From Bacteroidales bacterium UBA1253 (GTDB taxonomy: Bacteria > Bacteroidota > Bacteroidia > Bacteroidales > Paludibacteraceae), in contig DBVX01000043.1 in the NCBI GenBank assembly GCA_002308815.1, positions 10,817 through 22,287 of the forward strand: DNA of 11,471 bases. Reading direction: 5' to 3'. The translations under genes and the position numbers were made by a program. Below the pieces are notes generated by a model, which was not told where the DNA came from, did not search any database, and was given only the letters and a program-made list of their open reading frames with translations. This document shows positions 1-5,659 of this stretch, one piece after another (positions within the stretch are counted from its first letter, which is position 1; every line of letters starts with the position of its first letter).

Positions 1-1
1 G

Positions 2-697
2 CAACCGACCGTGAGCGTCGGCTACGAGGGGCAGAACACCTCCCTGTCGGTCGGCGCATGGGCATCGGTCGGAGCATCTGACTGGAAGTTCAGAAAGGGC
101 GAACCGTACTACACCTTCACCAATGAGGACGGCGAGGAGGAGTACGACGGCACGCCGAACACTTATTTCGTGCCCGAACTGGACCTGTTCGCCAACTTCG
201 GCTTCTTCGGGGCATCCCTCGGAGCCACCTACTACCAGTTCTTCAGCTGGATGGAGAACACCCGGAAATTCGACCCCAACTACCAGTTGGAGGTGACGCT
301 GCAATACAGTCTGGAGCATTTTCTGGAGATACCGCTGTATGTCCAGTGGAACACGATGGTTTCCGCCACGGAGTTTGACTATAAAGACCTTGCTTCCTAC
401 GCATCGTACCTTGAGATAGGGTACAATCACACGTTCCCGTATGACATCACGTTAGGCGGCAAGATCGGCATGTCGCCGTGGGCAAACGGTACCTACCAGA
501 ACTCCCGTTTCGCCGTGGTCAATCTGGATCTGCGGCTGGAGAAAGCCTGGGAGTTTGATGCCTGCCAGCTCACGCTCTTCGCGGAAGGCTGCATCAATCC
601 GCACATGCAGCAGGATGCCTTCGTATGGGAGGCGGGTGACGACAAACTCTATAACCAGCCCGTCAACGGTACAATCGGTCTGGGTGTCTGGTTCTGA
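2..697 (+). CDS. Outer-membrane beta-barrel protein, 3' part only
   Basis: The reading frame is already open at the first complete codon (base 2) and runs 231 residues to a TGA at 695-697, so the N-terminus and any signal peptide lie outside the window. The GTG at 11 is in frame but gives no sign of being the real start. The protein is built of short alternating polar/hydrophobic stretches rich in Gly, Tyr, Phe and Trp, such as LDLFANFGFFGASLGATYYQ and ITLGGKIGMSPWANG, which is the texture of transmembrane beta strands with polar turns. It ends in GLGVWF: a C-terminal aromatic residue is the usual last-strand signal recognised by the Bam complex. I do not recognise a specific family or a transport substrate. 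The apbE-bamD genes start 26 nt downstream on the same strand, so it may be co-transcribed with them and be a client of the assembly machinery encoded nearby. Confidence 0.75.
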   Translation, partial: QPTVSVGYEGQNTSLSVGAWASVGASDWKFRKGEPYYTFTNEDGEEEYDGTPNTYFVPELDLFANFGFFGASLGATYYQFFSWMENTRKFDPNYQLEVTLQYSLEHFLEIPLYVQWNTMVSATEFDYKDLASYASYLEIGYNHTFPYDITLGGKIGMSPWANGTYQNSRFAVVNLDLRLEKAWEFDACQLTLFAEGCINPHMQQDAFVWEAGDDKLYNQPVNGTIGLGVWF

Positions 698-723
698 TAT
701 CCCGTGCCTTGACGTATCAGAGA

Positions 724-1728
724 ATGAACAGACGGATGATGATAACGGCTCTTGCGCTCATCGCGTTGTCGGTGGGTATGCTTGTCTGGAATATTGAGGA
801 CAGACCGCAGCAGTTCTTCCGCAACGAGGGACATGTATTCGGTACGGTCTATCATATCCGGTACGAGTATGACCGCGACCTGCATGACACCATCATCCTA
901 TGCCTCAACGAAGTGGACAGCGCGCTGTCGATGTTCAACCCCGCGTCCGTCATCTCGCGCATCAACCGCAACGAGGATGTGGTGACCAGCGGCGATTTCG
1001 AGAAGGTCTTCCTGCAGGCGCAGGAGGTGTCGGAACTGTCCGGCGGAGCTTTCGACATGACGGTCGCGCCACTGGTCAATGCGTGGGGGTTCGGTTTCGA
1101 TAATGAACAGGAAAGGACACCGGAGCGGATAGACTCGCTGCGTCAGCTGACCGGCTGGCGGAACGTGCGGCTTACAGACCACCATATCGTCAAAGACATA
1201 CAGGACATCCAACTGGATGCGAGCGCCATCGCCAAAGGGTTCGCCTGTGACAAGGTGGCTGACCGCCTGCGCCGGATGGGAGTGGAGAACCTGCTCGTGG
1301 AGATAGGCGGGGAGGTGGTCGCCGAGGGAACGAACAGCCAGGGCAAGCCGTGGAGCATCGGCATCACCAAGCCCGTGGACGACACATCCGGACAGCGGCA
1401 GGAACTGCAGGACAGGATACAGACCTCCAGTCTCTGCCTTGCCACCTCGGGCAACTACCGCAACTTCTACTACGAGGGTACGGAGAAGCGCAGCCACACC
1501 ATCGACCCGCGCACGGGCTGGCCCGTCCGCCACTCGCTGCTTTCCGCCACCGTCACCGCCTCGTCCTGTATGCGTGCCGACGCACTCGCCACCGCCTGTA
1601 TGGTATTGGGCGATTCAGCCGCGCTGCAACTCATTGACAACATACCCGACGCGGATTGCTACCTCATCGTGGCACAGCAGGACAGTCTCGCCATACGCAC
1701 ATCCCGCAACTGGACACTCACTAAATGA
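724..1728 (+). CDS. apbE: FAD:protein FMN transferase (ApbE family), membrane-anchored
   Basis: ApbE enzymes move FMN from FAD onto a Ser/Thr of target proteins, typically subunits of extracytoplasmic redox complexes such as NqrC or RnfG. From the ATG at 724 the protein has 334 residues. Family signatures appear in order: GAFDMTVAPL (108-117) followed by WGFG, an AIAKGFACD block (about 168-176), the IGGEVVAEG loop with Gly-Gly at 195-196, ATSGNYRNF (240-248), SHTIDPRTG (257-265) and ADALATA (285-291), the last being the Mg/FAD-binding region. An N-terminal basic stretch and a hydrophobic segment (about residues 6-22) without a lipobox Cys point to an uncleaved membrane anchor or Sec signal facing the periplasm. 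An upstream TTG at 709 would add five residues; the ATG is preferred because MNRRMM gives a normal signal start. The stop overlaps the bamD start by 4 nt (ATGA). No flavinylation target is visible in the window. Confidence 0.93.
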   Translation: MNRRMMITALALIALSVGMLVWNIEDRPQQFFRNEGHVFGTVYHIRYEYDRDLHDTIILCLNEVDSALSMFNPASVISRINRNEDVVTSGDFEKVFLQAQEVSELSGGAFDMTVAPLVNAWGFGFDNEQERTPERIDSLRQLTGWRNVRLTDHHIVKDIQDIQLDASAIAKGFACDKVADRLRRMGVENLLVEIGGEVVAEGTNSQGKPWSIGITKPVDDTSGQRQELQDRIQTSSLCLATSGNYRNFYYEGTEKRSHTIDPRTGWPVRHSLLSATVTASSCMRADALATACMVLGDSAALQLIDNIPDADCYLIVAQQDSLAIRTSRNWTLTK

Positions 1729-2531
1729 AACGTTATCACTACATACTGCTGTTCGTTCTGCTCGCACTCTCATCATGCGGCGAATACCAGAAAGTGCTCA
1801 AGTCAAAGGACGTGGACTACAAGTACGATATGGCTCTGCAGTACTTCAGCGCAAAGGAGTATGTCAAGGCGCAGACCCTGCTTGACGATGTGGCTGCCTA
1901 CTACAAGGGAACGGAACGCTCGCAGGACGTGATCATCTATCTGGCGCGTAGTTACATGGGGCAGAAGGACTACTCTTCCGCCGCCGACTACTACCAGGCT
2001 TACATCCGCAACTATCCCAAAGGCAGGTATGCCGCCGAGGCGGCGTTCCAGACGGGACACTGCTACTACCTTGACGCACCCGATCCGAGGCTTGACCAGG
2101 ACTTCACCAACCGCGCCATCGAGGCGTTCGACATCTTTATGGAGGCGTACCCCGACAACTCTTACGTGCAGCAGGCTCTCAAGGAGCAGAACGAACTGTA
2201 CGACCGCCTTGCATACAAGGAACTGCTCAACGCACAGCTGTACTACAAACTTGGTATGTACTTGGGCAACAACTACCTCAGTTGCGAGATTACCGCACGG
2301 AACGCCCTCAAGGACTATCCGTCCAACGCCTATATGGAGGAACTGTCGTGGCTCATCTTTGCCAGCAAGTACCAGCAGATGGTACACTCCGTGTCAAACA
2401 AACTGCAGGAGCGCGCGCAGGACGCGGAGGACGAGTACTACAGTTTCGTCACCGAATACCCTGACTCCAAATACAGACAGCAGGCGGAAAGATGGGGGAA
2501 CGAGATAAAAAAGAGAATGAAAAGAAACTGA
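1725..2531 (+). CDS. bamD: Outer membrane assembly lipoprotein BamD (YfiO-like, TPR)
   Basis: BamD is the essential lipoprotein of the barrel-assembly complex; it sits on the periplasmic face of the outer membrane and works with BamA to fold barrel proteins. The 268-residue product begins with a lipoprotein signal, MKRYHYILLFVLLALSSC, placing the acylated Cys at 18. The mature part is helical and TPR-like, with recurring Ala/Tyr/Leu helix pairs such as AKEYVKAQTLLDDVAAYY, QKDYSSAADYYQAYIRNYP and AIEAFDIFMEAYPDNSYV, then a repeat near the C-terminus containing FVTEYPDSKYRQQA. This pattern and the length match Bacteroidota BamD. It starts inside the apbE stop codon (ATGA overlap), which suggests translational coupling. 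The omega-subunit gene follows after 39 nt. BamA is encoded on the opposite strand in the same window, which fits the assignment. Confidence 0.93.
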   Translation: MKRYHYILLFVLLALSSCGEYQKVLKSKDVDYKYDMALQYFSAKEYVKAQTLLDDVAAYYKGTERSQDVIIYLARSYMGQKDYSSAADYYQAYIRNYPKGRYAAEAAFQTGHCYYLDAPDPRLDQDFTNRAIEAFDIFMEAYPDNSYVQQALKEQNELYDRLAYKELLNAQLYYKLGMYLGNNYLSCEITARNALKDYPSNAYMEELSWLIFASKYQQMVHSVSNKLQERAQDAEDEYYSFVTEYPDSKYRQQAERWGNEIKKRMKRN

Positions 2532-2570
2532 CAGATATTTGATTAAGAAACCTAATAACCAACTATAATC

Positions 2571-2909
2571 ATGATTGACTACAAACAGACCAAAGCACCC
2601 GTGACCACCATCACGCGTGATATGTCGCAACTCACCGAGAAAGTGGGCAACGTCTATGAGACCGTCGCCATCATCGCCAAACGGTCGAACCAGATTGCCA
2701 CATCGCTCAAGCGCGAACTGGATGCCAAGTTGCAGGACTTCTCCATGCCGCAGGAGGCGATTGAGGAGACGTTCGAGAACCGCGAGCAGATTGAGATCTC
2801 CCGCAGTTACGAGCAGATGCCCAAACCCACGCTCATCGCCACTCAGGAGTTCATTGAAGACCAACTCGAATACAGTACCGGCTCAAAGGACGATATGCTG
2901 AAAGCGTAG
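2571..2909 (+). CDS. rpoZ: RNA polymerase omega subunit, Bacteroidota Rpb6-like type
   Basis: This 112-residue protein matches my recollection of the Bacteroidota omega/Rpb6-family subunit, which helps assemble and stabilise RNA polymerase around the beta' subunit. The visible marks are an N-terminal Thr-Arg-Asp segment (ITRDMSQL), the central GNVYETVAIIAKRSNQIA (residues about 26-43), which corresponds to the omega core with its Ala-x-Arg-x-x-Gln pattern, and a C-terminal block EISRSYEQMPKPTLIATQEF (about 75-94) resembling the end of archaeal/eukaryotic Rpb6-type subunits. Charged helices lie between (ENREQIE). The ATG at 2571 follows a 39-nt A/T-rich gap after bamD. The coaBC gene begins 21 nt downstream; rpoZ next to coaBC is an arrangement also found in Firmicutes, which supports the call. 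It is divergent from E. coli omega, so some pipelines may label it hypothetical. Confidence 0.85.
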   Translation: MIDYKQTKAPVTTITRDMSQLTEKVGNVYETVAIIAKRSNQIATSLKRELDAKLQDFSMPQEAIEETFENREQIEISRSYEQMPKPTLIATQEFIEDQLEYSTGSKDDMLKA

Positions 2910-2930
2910 CGCGCAAACAGGTTTCCCGTT

Positions 2931-4166
2931 GTGCTGAAAGGCAAACACATAGTGGTGGGTATATCCGGCGGGATTGCCGCATACAAGATACCCGAACTCA
3001 TCCGTCTTCTTGTCAAGGAGGGCGCGGAGGTGCGTGTCACCGCCACACGCAACGCCCTGCAATTCGTTACGGAGACGACTCTGCGGACATTGAGCGGACA
3101 CCCTGTGTATTCCGAAGTGTTCACCGCTGTCAATGAGCATTCCACCGAACATATATCCCTTCCCGAATGGGCGGATCTGATGCTCATCGCGCCAGCGACA
3201 GCCAATGTATTAGGCAAGATGGCGGGCGGCATAGCGGACGATGCGCTCACCACCACCTTCGTCGCCTGTGTGGCGTGCAAGCCAGTGGTCGTGGCACCCG
3301 CGATGAACGACAGGATGTACGCCGCCCCCGCCATACAAGCCGCTTTCCGCACACTGGTTTCGCAAGGTGTGTTCCTGCTGGATTGTGCGGACGGTTTTCT
3401 CGCCTGCGGAACGGAAGGGAAGGGCAGGATGCAGGAGATTGACGCGCTGTGCGAAGCCTGCCGGACGACTCTCACGCCGCAGACGCTTGTCGGCAAAAAG
3501 GTGCTTATAACTGCCGGACCGACTCGCGAACCCATTGACCCCGTGCGGTTCGTCAGCAACTACTCGTCCGGCAAGATGGGGTATGCCATCGCGCGGGAGT
3601 GCCTGCGCAGAGGGGCGGACGTGACACTTGTTGCAGGACCAACCGAACAGCATATCACGCAGTTCATCCCATTTGCATCTGTTCGTCAAAACGAATTGGA
3701 AGTCCTGCCGGTAGAGTCTGCGGAACAGATGTACCGTGGTGCTTCGGAAAGTTGGGAGAGCGCGGATATCGCCATTCTATCCGCAGCGGTGGCGGACTTC
3801 ACACCCGAATATGCAGCAGCGGAGAAAATCAAGAAACAGCCCGGTCAGACGCAGTATTTGCTCCCGATGACCGTCACGACCGACATTGCCGCTGCATTGG
3901 GGAAATCCAAAAAGCCGCACCAACGTCTCATCGGATTCGCTCTTGAAACGGAGAATGCCGAACAGAATGCGCTCAAGAAACTGCGAAGCAAGAACCTTGA
4001 TATGATTGTTCTCAATTCACTCCGCGATGCGGGAGCAGGCTTCGGCTGCGACACCAACAAGGTTACGCTCATCACCGCAGGGGCAAAAGAAAACCTCCCG
4101 CTTCTCTCGAAACAGGAGGTTGCATCACGAATCATTGATGCCATAGAGTCTGAATTCCTCTCATAG
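2931..4166 (+). CDS. coaBC: Bifunctional phosphopantothenoylcysteine decarboxylase/phosphopantothenate-cysteine ligase
   Basis: CoaBC joins 4'-phosphopantothenate to cysteine (CTP-dependent, CoaB half) and decarboxylates the product to 4'-phosphopantetheine (FMN-dependent, CoaC half), two steps of cytoplasmic coenzyme A synthesis. The 411-residue product has the CoaC domain first: GISGGIAAYK (10-19), catalytic-type His74 in EHISL, the PAMN motif (123-126), and ACGTEGKGRM (158-167) with the flap Cys159. The CoaB domain starts near 188: VLITAGPTREPIDPVRFVSN (191-210) followed by YSSGKMG, AAVADFTP (285-292), KIKK (299-302) and LIGFALET (333-340). All expected catalytic motifs are present. The start is a GTG: the rpoZ stop codon at 2907-2909 lies in the same frame and no ATG occurs between it and the GISGG motif. 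It ends 8 nt before the stop codon of the convergent DUF3276 gene. Confidence 0.96.
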   Translation: MLKGKHIVVGISGGIAAYKIPELIRLLVKEGAEVRVTATRNALQFVTETTLRTLSGHPVYSEVFTAVNEHSTEHISLPEWADLMLIAPATANVLGKMAGGIADDALTTTFVACVACKPVVVAPAMNDRMYAAPAIQAAFRTLVSQGVFLLDCADGFLACGTEGKGRMQEIDALCEACRTTLTPQTLVGKKVLITAGPTREPIDPVRFVSNYSSGKMGYAIARECLRRGADVTLVAGPTEQHITQFIPFASVRQNELEVLPVESAEQMYRGASESWESADIAILSAAVADFTPEYAAAEKIKKQPGQTQYLLPMTVTTDIAAALGKSKKPHQRLIGFALETENAEQNALKKLRSKNLDMIVLNSLRDAGAGFGCDTNKVTLITAGAKENLPLLSKQEVASRIIDAIESEFLS

Positions 4167-4174
4167 GCTGTATC

Positions 4175-4576
4175 TTACAGTTTCATAAATCCGAACAGTC
4201 CGCGTTTGGGTTTGTCTTCGTTCTGGGATTCCTCTTCCGCTTCAGTTTCCTTGTCCGGCTGGCTCTCTGAATCGCGCGGTGTCCATTCCTCACGATCCTC
4301 TATCTCGCCGACCTCGTTGCGGATATAACCGATCACGTCATTCAGACCCTCCATAAAGTGGGAGAAATCCTCCTTGTAGAGGAAGAGTTTGTGCTTCTCA
4401 AACTGTGGAGGTCCTTCTTCCGAACCCTGACAGCGTTTGCTCTCTGTCAAACAGAGATAAAGGTCTTCATTGCGCGCTTTCTTTACATCAAGGTAATAGA
4501 TGCGCTTGCCGGCCTTGACCGAACGGGAGTAAACAATCTCGGGTTCGTTTCTTGATTCAAAATTTCGACTTTCCAT
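4175..4576 (-). CDS. DUF3276 / PUR-family nucleic-acid-binding protein
   Basis: This 133-residue protein matches the DUF3276 family, small PUR-alpha-like domain proteins common in Bacteroidota and related to the Borrelia PUR protein, which binds single-stranded nucleic acid. The PUR-like domain covers about residues 13-91: EIVYSRSVKAGKRIYYLDVK gives the first strands, then LYLCLTESKR, KHKLFLYKEDF and a helix FMEGLNDVIGYIRNEV. It is followed by a strongly acidic, probably disordered linker (about 91-121, rich in Glu/Asp) and a short basic/aromatic tail, KPKRGLFGFMKL. It is monocistronic: a matching promoter lies just upstream, and the gene converges on coaBC with 8 nt between stops. The product probably acts in the cytoplasm as an RNA- or DNA-binding regulator, but its targets cannot be read from the sequence. 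Its leader carries a perfect inverted repeat that could be a control site. Confidence 0.85.
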   Translation of the reverse strand: MESRNFESRNEPEIVYSRSVKAGKRIYYLDVKKARNEDLYLCLTESKRCQGSEEGPPQFEKHKLFLYKEDFSHFMEGLNDVIGYIRNEVGEIEDREEWTPRDSESQPDKETEAEEESQNEDKPKRGLFGFMKL

Positions 4577-4602
4577 TTGTCTTGTTTGGTTAGGTTGTTT
4601 TG

Positions 4603-4633
4603 TTTGTCATTTTGTCATTATTGAATGACAAAA
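4603..4633 (-). repeat. Triple octamer with perfect 10-bp inverted repeat in the DUF3276 leader
   Basis: The octamer TTTGTCAT occurs twice in direct tandem (4603-4610, 4611-4618), and its complement ATGACAAA follows at 4625-4632. The second and third copies form a perfect 10-bp inverted repeat, TTTTGTCATT (4610-4619) and AATGACAAAA (4624-4633), around a 4-nt loop ATTG. It lies just downstream of the predicted promoter, at or next to the expected transcription start of the DUF3276 gene. It could be a protein operator or a 5'-terminal stem-loop of the mRNA; the sequence alone does not decide. Confidence 0.7.
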
Positions 4634-4639
4634 ACCGCG

Positions 4640-4670
4640 CAAAAATAAATGGTATATTTTGTTTATGCAA
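4640..4670 (-). promoter_or_regulatory. Bacteroidota-type promoter for the DUF3276 gene
   Basis: Read on the minus strand, 4647-4640 is TATTTTTG, an exact match to the Bacteroidota -7 consensus TAnnTTTG, and is followed by C as is usual. A TTG at 4670-4668 lies 20 nt upstream, the expected position of the -33 element. Transcription would begin near 4633-4636, giving a leader of about 60 nt before the ATG at 4576. The leader is A/C-rich with very few G. No match of this quality was found in front of the other genes. Confidence 0.65.
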
Positions 4671-4714
4671 CGATTTGTGATAATTTTTTTGTTTTTATGG
4701 AAACTTTTGCTTTT

Positions 4715-5626
4715 TTATTTCTTCACGCTGAAACCGAACGTCCCGATATGCTGTCCGTCCGCAAAGAAATTCACGCTGTAGTCGCCCGGATGCAGTATCT
4801 CCTCCATAGTCCAGTAGAGTGTGCCGCGTGTCTCCTCGCCGGTGTACTCAATCTCCTGCGCCAGCGATGACTGCAACTCGCCGTTCTCAAAGGTGAAAAC
4901 GGGTGAGGAGGCTTTCGTCATTAGTTCGCCATCGGGACGAGTCAGGCGCACATAGACCATTTTCATACCCGGTTCGCAGGTGGTATTCTTGCCTATCGTA
5001 TAGTCGAACTGGAACTTGTGTATGCGTGAGAACTGTTTGGTTTTCTTGTCGCGCTCGTTGAGGAAAGTGGCTTGGAAAGCCGTGACTTCCAACCGTGCCG
5101 CGCGGGAAACGGTCTCGCTGAGTGCCGTGTTCGCCTCCTCCAGCCGTGTGTTCTGTTCCGTTATCTGCTTGTTCTCGCGGCGGTAATGGAGGTTCTCCTT
5201 GGTCAGCCGCTCGTTGGTCTGGTTCAGCGAGTCAATCTGGCGGACGTACTCCACCATCACCTTGCGGACGGTGGCGAGTTCCTTCTTCAGTTCGGCTATA
5301 CGGCGGGCGTTGGTCGCCTTGGTGATGCGCAACTCCTCCAATAGGTCGCGCACGCGCTGCTGCTCCACTGCCAACTGCTCCTGCAGCGAGTCGTTGTGAA
5401 CGTCCATCTGCTGGTAGCCGTCAAACTGGATGGACAGATCCTCGTACTCGTCGGTCAGTTCCTCCTTCTCCAGTTCCAATATCTCCACCATCTCCTTCAT
5501 CTGACGGCTCTGTAGCGCAAAAATAATGCAGAGAGCGACAAGTCCTGTCAGCAATACACCGATAACGATATATACAGCAGCACGTTTATTATCGTTCCGA
5601 GCTTTTTTCCCTTCGTTTTCAGCCAT
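4715..5626 (-). CDS. Membrane-anchored coiled-coil protein of unknown function
   Basis: I do not recognise a named family. From the ATG at 5626 the product has 303 residues; a TTG nine bases upstream is possible but less likely. The order is: a short basic, presumably cytoplasmic N-terminus (MAENEGKKARNDNKR), one hydrophobic helix (about 16-38, AAVYIVIGVLLTGLVALCII), a long Glu/Lys/Arg/Leu-rich coiled coil (about 40-178), and a compact Thr/Phe/Gly-rich region (about 185-303) that looks like a beta-sandwich, ending FADGQHIGTFGFSVKK. Type II topology would put the coiled coil and the terminal domain in the periplasm. It follows murF by 33 nt and is the last gene of the minus-strand series, so a role in the cell wall or envelope is plausible but is only inference from position. 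Coiled coils like this often attract misleading SMC/chromosome-segregation labels. Confidence 0.8.
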   Translation of the reverse strand: MAENEGKKARNDNKRAAVYIVIGVLLTGLVALCIIFALQSRQMKEMVEILELEKEELTDEYEDLSIQFDGYQQMDVHNDSLQEQLAVEQQRVRDLLEELRITKATNARRIAELKKELATVRKVMVEYVRQIDSLNQTNERLTKENLHYRRENKQITEQNTRLEEANTALSETVSRAARLEVTAFQATFLNERDKKTKQFSRIHKFQFDYTIGKNTTCEPGMKMVYVRLTRPDGELMTKASSPVFTFENGELQSSLAQEIEYTGEETRGTLYWTMEEILHPGDYSVNFFADGQHIGTFGFSVKK

Positions 5627-5630
5627 AACT

Positions 5631-5652
5631 ATCAATTTTCAATTATCAATTG
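5631..5652. repeat. Short AT-rich TCAATT filler repeat
   Basis: The gap between murF and the coiled-coil gene contains three near-regular copies of TCAATT with 2-3 base spacers (TCAATTTTCAATTATCAATT, 5632-5651). AATT-rich spacer repeats of this kind are, from my recollection, common between Bacteroidales genes. No function is evident. Confidence 0.5.
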
Positions 5653-5659
5653 TACATTA

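Noticed and set aside
709..723. TTG at 709 as the apbE start
   Set aside because: The ATG at 724 gives a normal signal-anchor start (MNRRMM...) and the extra five residues add no recognisable feature.
898..1533. A 211-codon open frame on the minus strand opposite apbE
   Set aside because: It lies wholly opposite a gene with full ApbE motifs, its translation is Val/Arg/His-rich with no recognisable domain, and it arises from the GC-rich codon pattern of the true gene.
1803..2387. A 194-codon minus-strand frame opposite bamD
   Set aside because: It mirrors the bamD codons, giving a Val/Leu-rich low-information product; no signal, motif or spacing supports it.
2532..2570. A separate promoter for the omega-subunit gene in the 39-nt gap
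   Set aside because: GATATTTG only partly resembles TAnnTTTG (the TA is at the wrong spacing) and no -33 element is at the right distance; read-through from bamD is simpler.
2843..3559. A 238-codon minus-strand frame opposite coaBC
   Set aside because: coaBC is certain here by motif; the antisense product is Ser/Thr/Ala-rich with no family features.
4168..4180. CTGTA-TCT-TACAG hairpin between coaBC and the DUF3276 gene, considered as a terminator
   Set aside because: Only five base pairs, low GC, overlapping the DUF3276 stop codon, and followed by just three T on the plus strand; too weak to call.
4678..4716. T-rich runs after the coiled-coil gene, considered as a terminator
   Set aside because: The T runs are on the plus strand while the gene is on the minus strand, and no stem precedes them on the minus strand.
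5627..5635. TTG at 5635 as the start of the coiled-coil protein gene
   Set aside because: The ATG at 5626 is preferred; the extra three codons lie in the AT-rich repeat spacer.
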